DNA from: Bryoerythrophyllum caledonicum
Taxonomy: Eukaryota; Streptophyta; Bryopsida; Pottiales; Pottiaceae
NCBI GenBank assembly: GCA_963971425.1
Contig: OZ020519.1
Location: 20,543,397 to 20,607,396 of the forward strand
DNA length: 64,000 nt
Direction: 5' to 3'
Numbering within the stretch: the stretch's first letter is position 1; each line of letters begins with the position of its first letter. Position numbers and translations under genes: made by a program. Below the pieces are notes generated by a model. It was not told where the DNA came from and did no database searches. It saw only the letters and a program-made list of their open reading frames with translations. Below are positions 1-11,017 of the stretch, in pieces.

Positions 1-707
1 AATGAGTAGTGGTGGAGAAGAATTTACCTCCTATCGAGTTGTAGACCATAATCGGTCACGATGAAGAAATCACGAAACCAAAAAAATGGGAGAAGAAGAA
101 GGAGGATGGTGAGGAGAAAAGAAAAAAGAATGGGGCGTTAAAAGCCCTTAAAAAAATAGTCAAAAGGGTCCAAAAGAAGTGGAAAAGAATCCTCATCAAT
201 CACTAAGTAAATTAGGAATTACCCCAAGCAAGGGGAATTCAATTTAGGTAGGTTAAATTAGATTTTTGCACCTTTGAAAATTAGCTAATAGCTCACTTAT
301 TGAGATCATGCACACACATGTGGCATGGAGTCAAAGTTTAGATTTAGATATTCCTTGGTTAGTGGGACACCCACTTGTGTTAAATGCAAGGGTGGCTAGT
401 GAATTATTGCTTTTTAGTTACTAGTTGTTTAGTGTGACCATTAATGTGCCCACCCAAAATTGGCGGTTGTGAACGACGAAGGGAACGACCTTGGGAACAA
501 AGAAGGGAGCAAGGGTCTTGGGGTTACCCCCTTGGAGGGCGCTCATTCGAAGGGTGGGAGGTAGGAGTGAGAGAGGTGTGTGGTAGGAGCTAAGAAACCG
601 AGAGAGGGTGTGGAAGGAGAGAGAGAGGTAGGGTTCAGATTTCCCCCTCCTGTGGGCTGGAATGTGATTCAATCGTTGCGAAAATAGGAGAATAGATAGA
701 TTAGAAA

Positions 708-1332
708 GTTGGCTTTCCAACAAGCTCAAGAACACGCGGATCGAAGCTGTGACGATGAAGATACGGGCGGCGGAGTGAGGACAACCAGCTGGAGGATCGG
801 TGGCGGATCTCATACGGCCTTAGATTTTCCCTCGTCAGTAGCGGAGTTCTTGTCTAATCAGGCTAAGATTTTAGGAGTAGATAGATTAAAACGTTGGCTT
901 TTCAACAAGCTCAAACACGTGCAGATCGGAGCTGTGACAACAAAGATACGGGCGGCGGACTGAGGACGACCAGCTGGAGGATCAGTGGCGGATCTCATAC
1001 AGCCTCAGGTTTTCCCTCGTCAGTAGCGGAGTTCTTGTCCAATCAGGCTAAGATTTTAGGAGTAGATAGATTAGAACGTTGGCTTTTCAACAAGCTTAAG
1101 AATACACAGATTGGAGCTGTGACGACGAAGATACGGGCGGCGGAGTAAGGACGACCAGCTGGAGGATCGGTGGCGGATCTCATACGGCCTCAGGTTTTCC
1201 CTCGTCAGTAGCGAGTTCTTGTCCAATCGGGCTAAGATTTTAGGACTAGATAGATTAGAACGTTGGCTTTTCAACAAGCTCAAGAACGCGCGGATCGGAG
1301 CTGTGACGACGAAGATACAGGCTGCGGAGTGA
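708..1332 (+). repeat. ~185-bp tandem repeats in the 5' LTR of element A
   Basis: Units start with GTTGGCTTT at 708, 893, 1078 and 1262 (spacing 185, 185, 184); the last is partial. Each starts with a short inverted repeat TTGG-CTTT-CCAA and ends in a conserved TAGATAGATTA block. The same array recurs at 9411-10035 in the 3' LTR, and a diverged version occurs in element B. It could serve as a promoter or enhancer array of the LTR. Confidence 0.85.
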
Positions 1333-1340
1333 AGAGCACC

Positions 1341-1470
1341 AACAAGAGGAGCAAGATCACGAGCTGAACAAGAGGAGCAAGATCACGAGCTGAACAAGAG
1401 GAGCAAGATCACGAGCTGAACAAGAGGAGCAAGATCACGAGACCAACAAGAGGAGCAAGATCACGAGCTG
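1341..1470 (+). repeat. 26-bp minisatellite, 5 copies, in the 5' LTR of element A
   Basis: Five tandem 26-bp units begin with AACAAGAGGAGCAAG at 1341, 1367, 1393, 1419 and 1445. The identical array is at 10044-10173 in the 3' LTR. It is absent from the LTRs of element B, which helps define a subfamily. Confidence 0.9.
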
Positions 1471-2316
1471 ACCAAGCAAGTCGAAGGCTAAGGATGGAGG
1501 GTGAACCGAATTAACTCAGGGAGCCCCTTTTCTTTTCTCCCTCGAACCTCTTCAATTCCATGTGTATGACTTGAACCCTAATTTTCTAAATACAAAAACC
1601 ACGCGGAAGCGCTGCCAATTTTTCGATAGAATTAGGGTTTGCTATATATTCAACTAAATAACCGATTAGAGCGCCATTAGTAAGTGAACACAGCTGGAGG
1701 CTCACTCTTAGTAAGGCTGGGGTGGATTCTTGTGTGAATGAATGTGATACATGCATAGGAATGTGGTGCATGATCTTGAATAAAATCATATGTTGAAGGT
1801 GCACTGCTGGTCGCTGGCTGGGAGGTCCAGGGTCGAGTCAAATGATCAATTGAAGGCTGCCATCGTGTTAAGCAAGAAAAACTAATAAGAATACAAAAAA
1901 CAAACGTAAAAAACGGAGTCATAATCACGAAGATAATGAAGAATTAAACTTTTAACATAAAAAGAGGAGCCTGTCTGCTGGTTGCTGCTGTTAGGGTCGC
2001 ACTTGGGCCTGGAATTGGTGGTTAAGGTGCTAATCAAGTTCACAAGGCAAAGTTGAACCTAATGGAGCTTTAAAACATTGGAAACAAAGCTTTGAGGCGG
2101 AATTTACGCTTGTCTAAAGGTTGGATTCAACCTAAGGCTCAATTCAGCCATCACATCACTAATTATTAACGAACCCTCTTAAGTGACCACGCCTTGGGTC
2201 ATCATGCTTGTATGAATGGTTAAAGTATGTTTGCACAAGGGGCTGCATCCCATATGTAGGATCTTGTGTTCAAGATAAGCCACCCCATTAGGGGGCGGTT
2301 TATTTGGCTCACATTT

Positions 2317-2332
2317 TGGTGCGTTTGCCGGG
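2317..2332 (+). other. Primer-binding site of element A
   Basis: TGGTGCGTTTGCCGGG starts 4 bases after the LTR end. TGG next to the LTR is expected for pairing with a tRNA 3' CCA end. Element B has the same site with one difference (TGGTGCGTCTGCCGGG). I did not assign the tRNA. Confidence 0.75.
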
Positions 2333-3803
2333 AGGAGGCGTGCTCATTGTTTGATTGTGTTAATTATTCCACTGTTGGATGTAGGGGTACAAACGCTAAG
2401 AGACTCATGGTGTAAGGAGCGGCATCGGGTGGCTTAAAGGTAAGTGCCCAACCTTGCTCATGAATGGTTGATTGAGTGCCAATTGTGTGCATGTTTGAAA
2501 GTCTTGTGAATGAATGAACGTGCCAAGTTGTGTTTTAAGGTGGGGGTCTAGAAGGGAGTGTGGTTTCCCGACCTTCCAACCACAAAACACCTTGTGTTGG
2601 AAGGATCCCCTTCTAGTCTTGTGGCTTTGAGTCGAGCAAGGGGCCTAGGAGTGAAAGGTTGAGGCCCTCCCACGGTGTTCGTAAGAATTCCAGTGAGCTC
2701 CTAGGCCGAAGGGGAAGGGTGCAAGTGTCCGGGTATGGGACAAGGGCGCCCCTTCCTTCCCCCCGCGCTTGACTAACCACCAAGGTAAGAACAACTTGGT
2801 GTAATTGGAATGGTTGAATCAAAAGTTGCAAGTTAAGGCAATGTATGTGTGAATGAGCCACTTGGAGGGGAGTTGGAGTCGTGGACGCATCCAAGACGTA
2901 GGGGTGCTGTTTGGAAGGAGCGCTGCGTACGGTATGTGCACTACACCCTCTTTGTAGGACCACGAGTAGTAAATAGGACCAACTTGGATGTGGTGACCAC
3001 ACTAGGGTTAGAAAACCCTGATTTCCCACTTGAGCCGTGTGGAACACTTGCCTTAGAACCGCTAGGTTTGGCCAACCATGAAATTGCATGCAACAAATCT
3101 TGTGCTAACAAGTGGATTGGCTGGAGTTGCTTCAAGGTAAGTTATCCCCCTCTATAACATTGTATGTGACTTATTAGTTGGCCTTAGCATCGATAGAGTG
3201 CGATTAGGTCCACGGTCGACTTCAACTAATGGTGACAGGGTGGCTGGAGATGCATCAAGGTATGTCTTCTTCACAGTGATAACATTGTATACACACCTTG
3301 TTGCATGCCGTCCCGTGATTGAGTCGTTTTCCTCCTAGTGGGTAATGCCTAGTTCAAGGTGGTAAAAAGTGGAAGGGGGGATATCAAAGATATCGAGGAA
3401 CCCCACCTTTTATCAAATTGAGGTCTGGGTCAGCCCCACAGTAAGGATCTGTACCGTGTGGCGCCAGTTGGGGGACAGCTTTCCAACGGGGTGATGCTCG
3501 TGGAGACATCCCTCAATTCGGTTAGCTTTTTGTCGTTTGCCCTTGGAGGGTAGTCCTTAATAGGATTCTTCGGCGGCCTCATCGAGCTAAAACTCCACCA
3601 CTAAAAATTGGGTCTTGGTCTTGGGTCAGTCCATCCTCGTGATAGAATCGGGAGTAGGAGTGTTGGAAACATCCACTCACCGATCGAATTAGGCCGTGCT
3701 TCCTGTAGTTTCACCCACGACCCTTAAACCTTGGATGGAAAATCTTTCGGGGGAACATGACCATCATCAACACACAACAAGATTCTCTTAGACTTTAGAG
3801 TAG
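2333..3803 (+). other. Untranslated leader of element A, with repeated splice-donor-like sites
   Basis: About 1.5 kb lie between the primer-binding site and the gag ATG with no convincing coding frame. Four near-consensus 5' splice sites occur at the GT positions 2440 (AAAG|GTAAGT), 2785 (CAAG|GTAAGA), 3137 (CAAG|GTAAGT) and 3260 (CAAG|GTATGT). The last two end similar short blocks, TGGCTGGAG-TGC-TCAAG, and the last of these is preceded by GACAG. The layout is conserved in element B, so it probably matters for leader splicing. Confidence 0.6.
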
Positions 3804-6800
3804 ATGTCCCGTGCCTCAAGGTCCCAAAAACCTTCCCTCACACCACCGTGGGAACCGGCGAGTGAAAGGACTAGGTCTAGGGAACTCACTGAGGACACGG
3901 CGGAAGGATTCTTGGAGGTTCACCTAGAGGCTATCCCAGCTCCTCCCCTTCTTTTTCCCCCATCTTTCCTTATCCCTGCATTTGATCCAGTGAACACCAC
4001 CAACACCATTAGCCCACGAGGCAACACCTCAGCCCCTACTATGGCCTCTGGAGGGCCACCCCCGGTTCGGCCTCCCATCAACCCCTTGGTTTAGCCAAGG
4101 GGTTTACCAATTGTAGTACCCGAAGGCTTACAGGCGGTGCCTATGCCACCCAATTTGCCCACGTTTAGAGGAACTAGGGATGAAGACCCCTCCGCACATG
4201 TTGAACGGTTTCTAGAGCTCCTCACTACTTGTCTCATCACCAACACCGGGTATTTCCTAGTGTGGTTCTCGTGTACCTTAAAGGATGCCGCTTACGAGTG
4301 GTGTAGGAACCACCCCCCCAACACCTTCCAGGACTGGGATAGCCTCATGAGGGCCTTTTTGGAGCACTTTAGACCCGAAGTAGGTCAAAGTAATGCCCTC
4401 ACAGCCCTAGCCGCGCTACGCCAAGGTCCAGGGGAGGATATCACGACATACATTAGGAGATTCGACCTGGTGGTTACAAGGTTCGTGGGAAACCTCCTCA
4501 CCAATGACACCTTAACCCAGTTTTTTATCCAAGGGTTCAACAATGAGGGAACCATTAGGGAGATTTTGAAGGTCCGCCCCGCATCGTTAGATGAGGCCAA
4601 GGCACAAGCTAAGCTAATAGAGCAGGTGGATCGAGACCAAGAGCGCATGTGGAGGAAGGAGGATCACCATATTCCTAGTTTCATACCCATCCATGCCAAG
4701 GGTAAGGGACCAGTCTTAGAACGTAACCAAGGATCCACAGGCGCACAAGTTCCTACGTGGAACTACTACGCCCCACCCTTGAACGTTAGGCCACCAGTAG
4801 CCCTTCCTGAGCTCACCTATCATGAGGAGCGGGGCACAAGGAAGGAGGAAATGAAGAACGAAATCCTTCAAGGCCAACAAGGCTTCCGGGATCAATTAGC
4901 TCAACAAATCAAGGCCATGCAAGACCAAATGGCCTTGTTGATTAAGAACAAAGTCTCTAACCCCATGCCTCCACCCATAGAATCCGGTAGACATGCTTCG
5001 GGCTTATGGTGCACTCAATGTGGTCAACCAGGCCACACAAGCCCTTTTTGTACCACTCCGGTGGCAGCACCCCAGCACCAAGCTTCTCAACCTCCGTATG
5101 TGCCTCCCCATAGGAACCAACCACCGACAGTAACTAGCTACGTGCCTCAAGGCTATGCATCTCCAAGCCAAGGTTATGGGGGACCTCCGAGACCACGGTA
5201 TGAAATCCATCAACAGTGTGGCAAGAGACACGCACCAGGGCAATGTTGGGTCGAAAGTGGGGTGGTATGCGGTAACTGCGGGGGTAATCACCCTACCCAA
5301 GTATGTCGTAGACCGGACAAGGTAATTCCCATGCCCTTCCCACCAGGGAACTATCCTCAACAAGCCCAAGATCATTTGAGAGGTGCGCGTAACCCTACCT
5401 CCGATAATACCCTTAGGCCTCCTAGTCTCTACTACGACTACAACAATCATCGCCAAAATCAGACTCCTCTAATGGGGGTGAATACCAAGGCCGGGTACAT
5501 CCCTATTAACCAAGGGCAGAACCACGGGGGCCAACAAAACCTAGGGCAGTACCACGGGGGCCAACAAAACCTAGGGCAGAACCACGGGGGCCAACAAAAC
5601 CTAGGGGAGAACCACGGGGGCCAACAAAACCAAGGCCCACAAGATGTGCGCTATGCCACCATGTCAAGTGAGATCTTGTCCACCCACAGCCCCTCCCTCA
5701 CTGAGCTCAATGTAGTTTTCCACGAGGTGAGCACAACCAAGGAAGCAAAAACTTGTGAGTTACCGGCATTGGCAGTCTAGACTCGGTCTAGCCGACGGGA
5801 GCCTAGGTATTCAAGCCCCTCTCCACCTATACCAGAGGAAGGTGAGACCTCAGAAGAGGATTCACCTCACTTCTCTGACCTAAACGATACCACCAAGGAG
5901 GCGGTAGAAGGCACTAAACGAGCCAACTTCGAGTCCCCCCGTGGGATACCAAGGTCTCGAACACCCTTGTCCACCCCCCAAGAGCCATGGGAAGGTCCAC
6001 CAATCCCTAGTCTTGAGGTAAACACGTTCCCGCGTATCGAGAAGCAAGGGGGAGAGGGGCCTTACGATTTATGGGCGGACTTGAGTCGCCTCAAAGCGGA
6101 CATCACCATAGCCCAACTATTAGAGGTGTCACCACCCATGAGGAAGTCCCTTAGGTCGGGTACTCCGGTGAAGCGAAGGCCTAGGGCAAAGGTCAGGCTG
6201 GCGGCTCGGATTAAATCCGCACACCCCAATATCGAGGTCAAGGCGGTACAAATCGAGGTTTCGATTGTGGACAAGATCGTACCTAATGTACTAGTAGACG
6301 GTGGTAGTGGGTTGAACATCATGCCCCTCTCAACCATGGAGAAACTAGGCCTTGACATCACAGAACCTTCACCGTACATCATCAACATGGCTAATCAAAG
6401 CTCGGAGGCCCCGTTAGGCCAAATTAATGGTTGTAAAGTGACCACGGGGGGGGTAGAGTATTCCCTCACCTTCCAAGTCATCCGAATGCACTCCAACAAG
6501 GAGGCATACCCCTTGCTACTAGGTAGGCCTTGGTTGCGGATTGCCAATGCCACGGTAGAATGGGGGGGGCCAAAACCAAACATCACCTATGGTCCACCGG
6601 AGAACCCTACTACAGTCCATATCCAACCAAGTAGGCTAGGAATATGCCGTGGTTGCATGGGCTCGTCGGAGGATGAATCAGAAGAGGTACTATCAAAGGA
6701 GCCTCCTAAACGGGTGAGGTTTGCGCCCCACAAGGCGGTGGATCGAGCCCAACCCTCGAAGGCCCACGTAATGCCATTTAAAAGCATGGGACCGGGCCTT

Positions 6801-8282
6801 TATGAGTGGGTTCCCACCGGGGAATTTGTAGACTGGTTGAGGGAGCACCCTACCTCGAGCGCGGATGAAGCCATGTCCGTGCATTTCATGGAGAGTGAGC
6901 TCATTGGAAGGGAAACCGGGTTGGAACTTAGCCTAGTTCCCCTCCTCGATGACCTAGAACCCTCGGCGGTGTTTGGAATGGATGTGGAGGGCACGCAAGG
7001 GGACGAATTGGAGGTTTTGGGAGACGAAGGCCCTCTCAACCCATCTCTCCACTTCCGCAGGACATCCACCGGTATCCTAGCTAGTGGTTCGGGGGCAACA
7101 TACCCCCAAGTTCCGAATGATTGGTACAAAGAACCTACCCAACAACCACACGTTCATCATGATGATTGGAAGTTGATGGTGGTTTCTCATGAGCAGGATG
7201 AGGTCCGTAGTATTAAGGTGGGCGTTGGGTTGACCGAGGAGGAGATGGTGAAATACAAAGCACTAGTGGTCGAGTTTGGGGACATTTTTGCGTGGTCGTA
7301 CAAAGACCTCAAGGGCATTCCCCCGGCGGTAACACAACATCACATCCCCCTTCTCCCAGGCACTACTCCCATTAGACAAAAGGAGCGGCGTATGAATCCT
7401 AACCTACAGCTCATTGTCAAGGCCGAATTGGAGAAGCTCCTCCAATCGGGGTTCATTAAACCCGTAGAGATATCCGATTGGGTATCCCCCATGGTGTTGG
7501 TTAAAAAGAAAAACGGGAAGCTACGGGTGTGCATTGACTATAGGAAACTCAACCATCACACCCAAAAAGACCACTTCCCCTTGCCATTTATCAACACCAT
7601 CTTGGAGGAGGTAGGTGGTCATGATCTTTATACGTTTATGGATGGCTACTCGGGCTACAATCAAATCTCCATTGCCCCAGAGGACTATCACAAGACCACC
7701 CCTTATCACCCTCAAACCAATGGGCACACCGAACGGGTCAACCAAACCCTCGTAAACATCTTGAGGAAAACGGTCATCGATTCCAAGAGGGATTGGGGCA
7801 CGAAACTCCCCGCCGCGTTATGGGCTTATCGAACCACGTTCAAAGTGACCACCCATGCTACTCCCTTCTCATTGGTGTATGGCATTCAAGCCATTGTACC
7901 CATCGAGTTCGAGATCCCCTCTCTGCGAGTGGCCGTGACCGAACGATGGTCCATGGCCACGTCCTTAGCCGGTCGGTTAGAACGATTGGAGGAGCTCGAC
8001 GAGATGCGCCGGTGGAGCGCCCAAAACATGGAAGCCATCCAACGAAGGAGGAAGATTGCCTTCGACAAACGGAACAAGGTCCGGTCATTGAGACCGGCAA
8101 TGCTAGTCCTCCTTCAAGAGGCGAGGAGATTGGATTTTCCAGGGAAGTTCGATGCATTGTAGTTGGGACCCTATCTCGTGAAGGAGGTCTTCCCCAACAA
8201 CTCCGTTCAACTTCAAACCCTAAACGGCGAGGATTTCCCTACGCGAACATCGGGCAACCAATGCAAAGAGTACAAGGTGTGA
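3804..8282 (+). pseudogene. Broken gag-pol of element A
   Basis: The start ATG at 3804 matches that of the intact gag-pol of element B. The whole reading frame is kept. It is interrupted by three in-frame TAG codons at 4092-4094, 5778-5780 and 8160-8162, where element B has Gln, Gln and Trp. Recognisable parts are the Gag core, a CCHC knuckle (CTQCGQPGHTSPFC), the Gag HGGQQ repeats, the aspartic protease (VDGGSGLN) and the first half of the reverse transcriptase. The sequence then jumps at 7692-7697 (AAGACC) into the integrase core (HPQTNGHTERVNQ). The RT active-site half, RNase H and the N-terminal integrase are missing. The copy cannot make its own polymerase and would depend on a relative such as element B. 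The ORF after the deletion stays in frame (1665 bp = 555 codons). Confidence 0.93.
5514..5635 (+). repeat. 30-bp coding minisatellite in the Gag tail of element A
   Basis: Four tandem 30-bp units encode a 10-residue repeat of the form GQNHGGQQNL (variants Y for N, E for Q). In element B the same site holds an 18-bp unit encoding NHGGQQ, about five copies. The hydrophilic Gln/Gly/His-rich segment lies after the zinc knuckles. Confidence 0.85.
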
Positions 8283-8427
8283 TTTGTTCACGACCTTCAC
8301 AAGTGGACCTCCACATTTTGGTACTGCCGTGGGTCATTCGAACACAAAAAAAAGTAGAATTTGACCGTGTGCCCATGAACAAGAGTGGGTTCTCTGCCTC
8401 TTCGAGTTGTCCCAGATGGCCGCCATG

Positions 8428-11016
8428 TGTGAGCCGCAAAAACGACTCACGGTGATGAATGGACCTCACGTCGGGTCCATTAAGGCTAATGAGTGGTGAA
8501 AATGGGTTATCCCATGGACTAGCTCGTGGTTTTTTTATTAAAATGGCTAAGTGGCCTTTCCCCTCACTAAAAGAGGAGCCATTTATGGGCAATCGCGGAA
8601 TTTATGTAGTTAGCCAAAAAGGAAGAAAAAAAAGGGAATAAACCAGAAAAGAAAAGCAAAGAGAGAAGGGAAAAAAGACAAAAGAAAATTAGAAAAGAAT
8701 TAAAATGAGTAGTGGTGGAGAAGAATTTACCTCCTATCGAGTTGTAGACCATAATCGGTCACAATGAAGAAATCACGAAACCAAAAAAATGGGAGAAGAA
8801 GAAGGAGGATGGTGAGGAGAAAAGAAAAAAGAATGGGGCGTTAAAAGCCCTTAAAAAAATAGTCAAAAGGGTCCAAAAGAAGTGGAAAAGAATCCTCATC
8901 AATCACTAAGTAAATTAGGAATTACCCCAAGCAAGGGGAATTCAATTTAGGTAGGTTAAATTAGATTTTTGCACCTTTGAAAATTAGCTAATAGCTCACT
9001 TATTGAGATCATGCACACACATGTGGCATGGAGTCAAAGTTTAGATTTAGATATTCCTTGGTTAGTGGGACACCCACTTGTGTTAAATGCAAGGGTGGCT
9101 AGTGAATTATTGCTTTTTAGTTACTAGTTGTTTAGTGTGACCATTAATGTGCCCACCCAAAATTGGCGGCTGTGAACGACGAAGGGAACGACCTTGGGAA
9201 CAAAGAAGGGAGCAAGGGTCTTGGGGTTACCCCCTTGGAGGGCGCTCATTCGAAGGGTGGGAGGTAGGAGTGAGAGAGGTGTGTGGTAGGAGCTAAGAAA
9301 CCGAGAGAGGGTGTGGAAGGAGAGAGAGAGGTAGGGTTCAGATTTCCCCCTCCTGTGGGCTGGAATGTGATTCAATCGTTGCGAAAATAGGAGAATAGAT
9401 AGATTAGAAAGTTGGCTTTCCAACAAGCTCAAGAACACGCGGATCGAAGCTGTGACGATGAAGATACGGGCGGCGGAGTGAGGACAACCAGCTGGAGGAT
9501 CGGTGGCGGATCTCATACGGCCTTAGATTTTCCCTCGTCAGTAGCGGAGTTCTTGTCTAATCAGGCTAAGATTTTAGGAGTAGATAGATTAAAACGTTGG
9601 CTTTCCAACAAGCTCAAACACGTGCAGATCGGAGCTGTGACGACAAAGATACGGGCGGCGGAGTGAGGACGACTAGCTGGAGGATCAGTGGCGGATCTCA
9701 TACAGCCTCAGGTTTTCCCTCGTCAGTAGCGGAGTTCTTGTCCAATCAGGCTAAGATTTTAGGAGTAGATAGATTAGAACGTTGGCTTTTCAACAAGCTT
9801 AAGAACACACAGATTGGAGCTGTGACGACGAAGATACGGGCGGCGGAGTAAGGACGACCAGCTGGAGGATCGGTGGCGGATCTCATACGGCCTCAGGTTT
9901 TCCCTCGTCAGTAGCGAGTTCTTGTCCAATCGGGCTAAGATTTTAGGACTAGATAGATTAGAACGTTGGCTTTTCAACAAGCTCAAGAACGCGCGGATCG
10001 GAGCTGTGACGACGAAGATACAGGCTGCGGAGTGAAGAGCACCAACAAGAGGAGCAAGATCACGAGCTGAACAAGAGGAGCAAGATCACGAGCTGAACAA
10101 GAGGAGCAAGATCACGAGCTGAACAAGAGGAGCAAGATCACGAGACCAACAAGAGGAGCAAGATCACGAGCTGACCAAGCAAGTCGAAGGCTAAGGATGG
10201 AGGGTGAACCGAATTAACTCAGGGAGCCCCTTTTCTTTTCTCCCTCGAACCTCTTCAATTCCATGTGTATGACTTGAACCCTAATTTTCTAAATACAAAA
10301 ACCACGCGGAAGCGCTGCCAATTTTTCGATAGAATTAGGGTTTGCTATATATTCAACTAAATAACCGATTAGAGCGCCATTAGTAAGTGAACACAGCTGG
10401 AGGCTCACTCTTAGTAAGGCTGGGGTGGATTCTTGTGTGAATGAATGTGATACATGCATAGGAATGTGGTGCATGATCTTGAATAAAATCATATGTTGAA
10501 GGTGCACTGCTGGTCGCTGGCTGGGAGGTCCAGGGTCGAGTCAAATGATCAATTGAAGGCTGCCATCGTGTTAAGCAAGAAAAACTAATAAGAATACAAA
10601 AAACAAACGTAAAAAACGGAGTCATAATCACGAAGATAATGAAGAATTAAACTTTTAACATAAAAAGAGGAGCCTGTCTGCTGGTTGCTGCTGTTAGGGT
10701 CGCACTTGGGCCTGGAATTGGTGGTTAAGGTGCTAATCAAGTTCACAAGGCAAAGTTGAACCTAATGGAGCTTTAAAACATTGGAAACAAAGCTTTGAGG
10801 CGGAATTTACGCTTGTCTAAAGGTTGGATTCAACCTAAGGCTCAATTCAGCCATCACATCACTAATTATTAACGAACCCTCTTAAGTGACCACGCCTTGG
10901 GTCATCATGCTTGTATGAATGGTTAAAGTATGTTTGCACAAGGGGCTGCATCCCATATGTAGGATCTTGTGTTCAAGATAAGCCACCCCATTAGGGGGCG
11001 GTTTATTTGGCTCACA
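8428..11016 (+). repeat. 3' LTR of element A (complete, 2589 bp)
   Basis: It starts TGTGAGCC at 8428 just after GGCCGCCATG and ends GGCTCACA at 11016. The start is placed by comparison with element B, whose LTR starts TGTGAGCC in the same internal context and whose ends are proved by a target duplication. It repeats 1-2313 without indels. Confidence 0.93.
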
Positions 11017-11017
11017 C

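Larger units (their letters stand above)
1..2313 (+). repeat. 5' LTR of element A (partial)
   Basis: This is a direct repeat of 8704-11016. It ends in ...GGCTCACA, followed at once by the primer-binding site. It contains four tandem ~185-bp units and a 26-bp minisatellite. Small open frames inside it (for example 421-813 minus, 709-963 plus) are products of the repeats and not genes. Confidence 0.95.
1..11016 (+). mobile_element. Ty3/gypsy LTR retrotransposon A (deletion derivative, left end outside window)
   Basis: Order seen: partial 5' LTR, primer-binding site, long leader, broken gag-pol, 3' LTR ending in CA. Base 1 aligns with base 8704 and base 2313 with 11016 without an indel, so about 276 bp of the 5' LTR lie outside the window. 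By eye I count about 7 differences in the 2313 compared LTR bases, which implies a fairly recent insertion. The target is unit C1: its ORF starts abruptly at the 3' LTR edge. The expected 5-bp target duplication would be CTTGG (11017-11021), but its partner is outside the window. The element is related to element B yet differs clearly in its LTRs and in its minisatellites, so it is a separate subfamily. Confidence 0.93.

Noticed and set aside
421..1283. Small ORFs in the LTRs of element A (130, 84, 84 and 70 codons) and their copies at 9124-9986, 44165-45150 and 54470-55455
   Set aside because: They follow the tandem repeat period, occur on both strands and have no domain features.
2613..3157. 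Overlapping ORFs of 60-158 codons in the leaders of elements A and B
   Set aside because: They are not conserved as one frame between A and B, and the sequence has splice-site-like structure instead.
7793..8455. 220-codon plus-strand ORF over the end of element A pol
   Set aside because: It is an out-of-frame shadow of the integrase frame, which continues to 8282.
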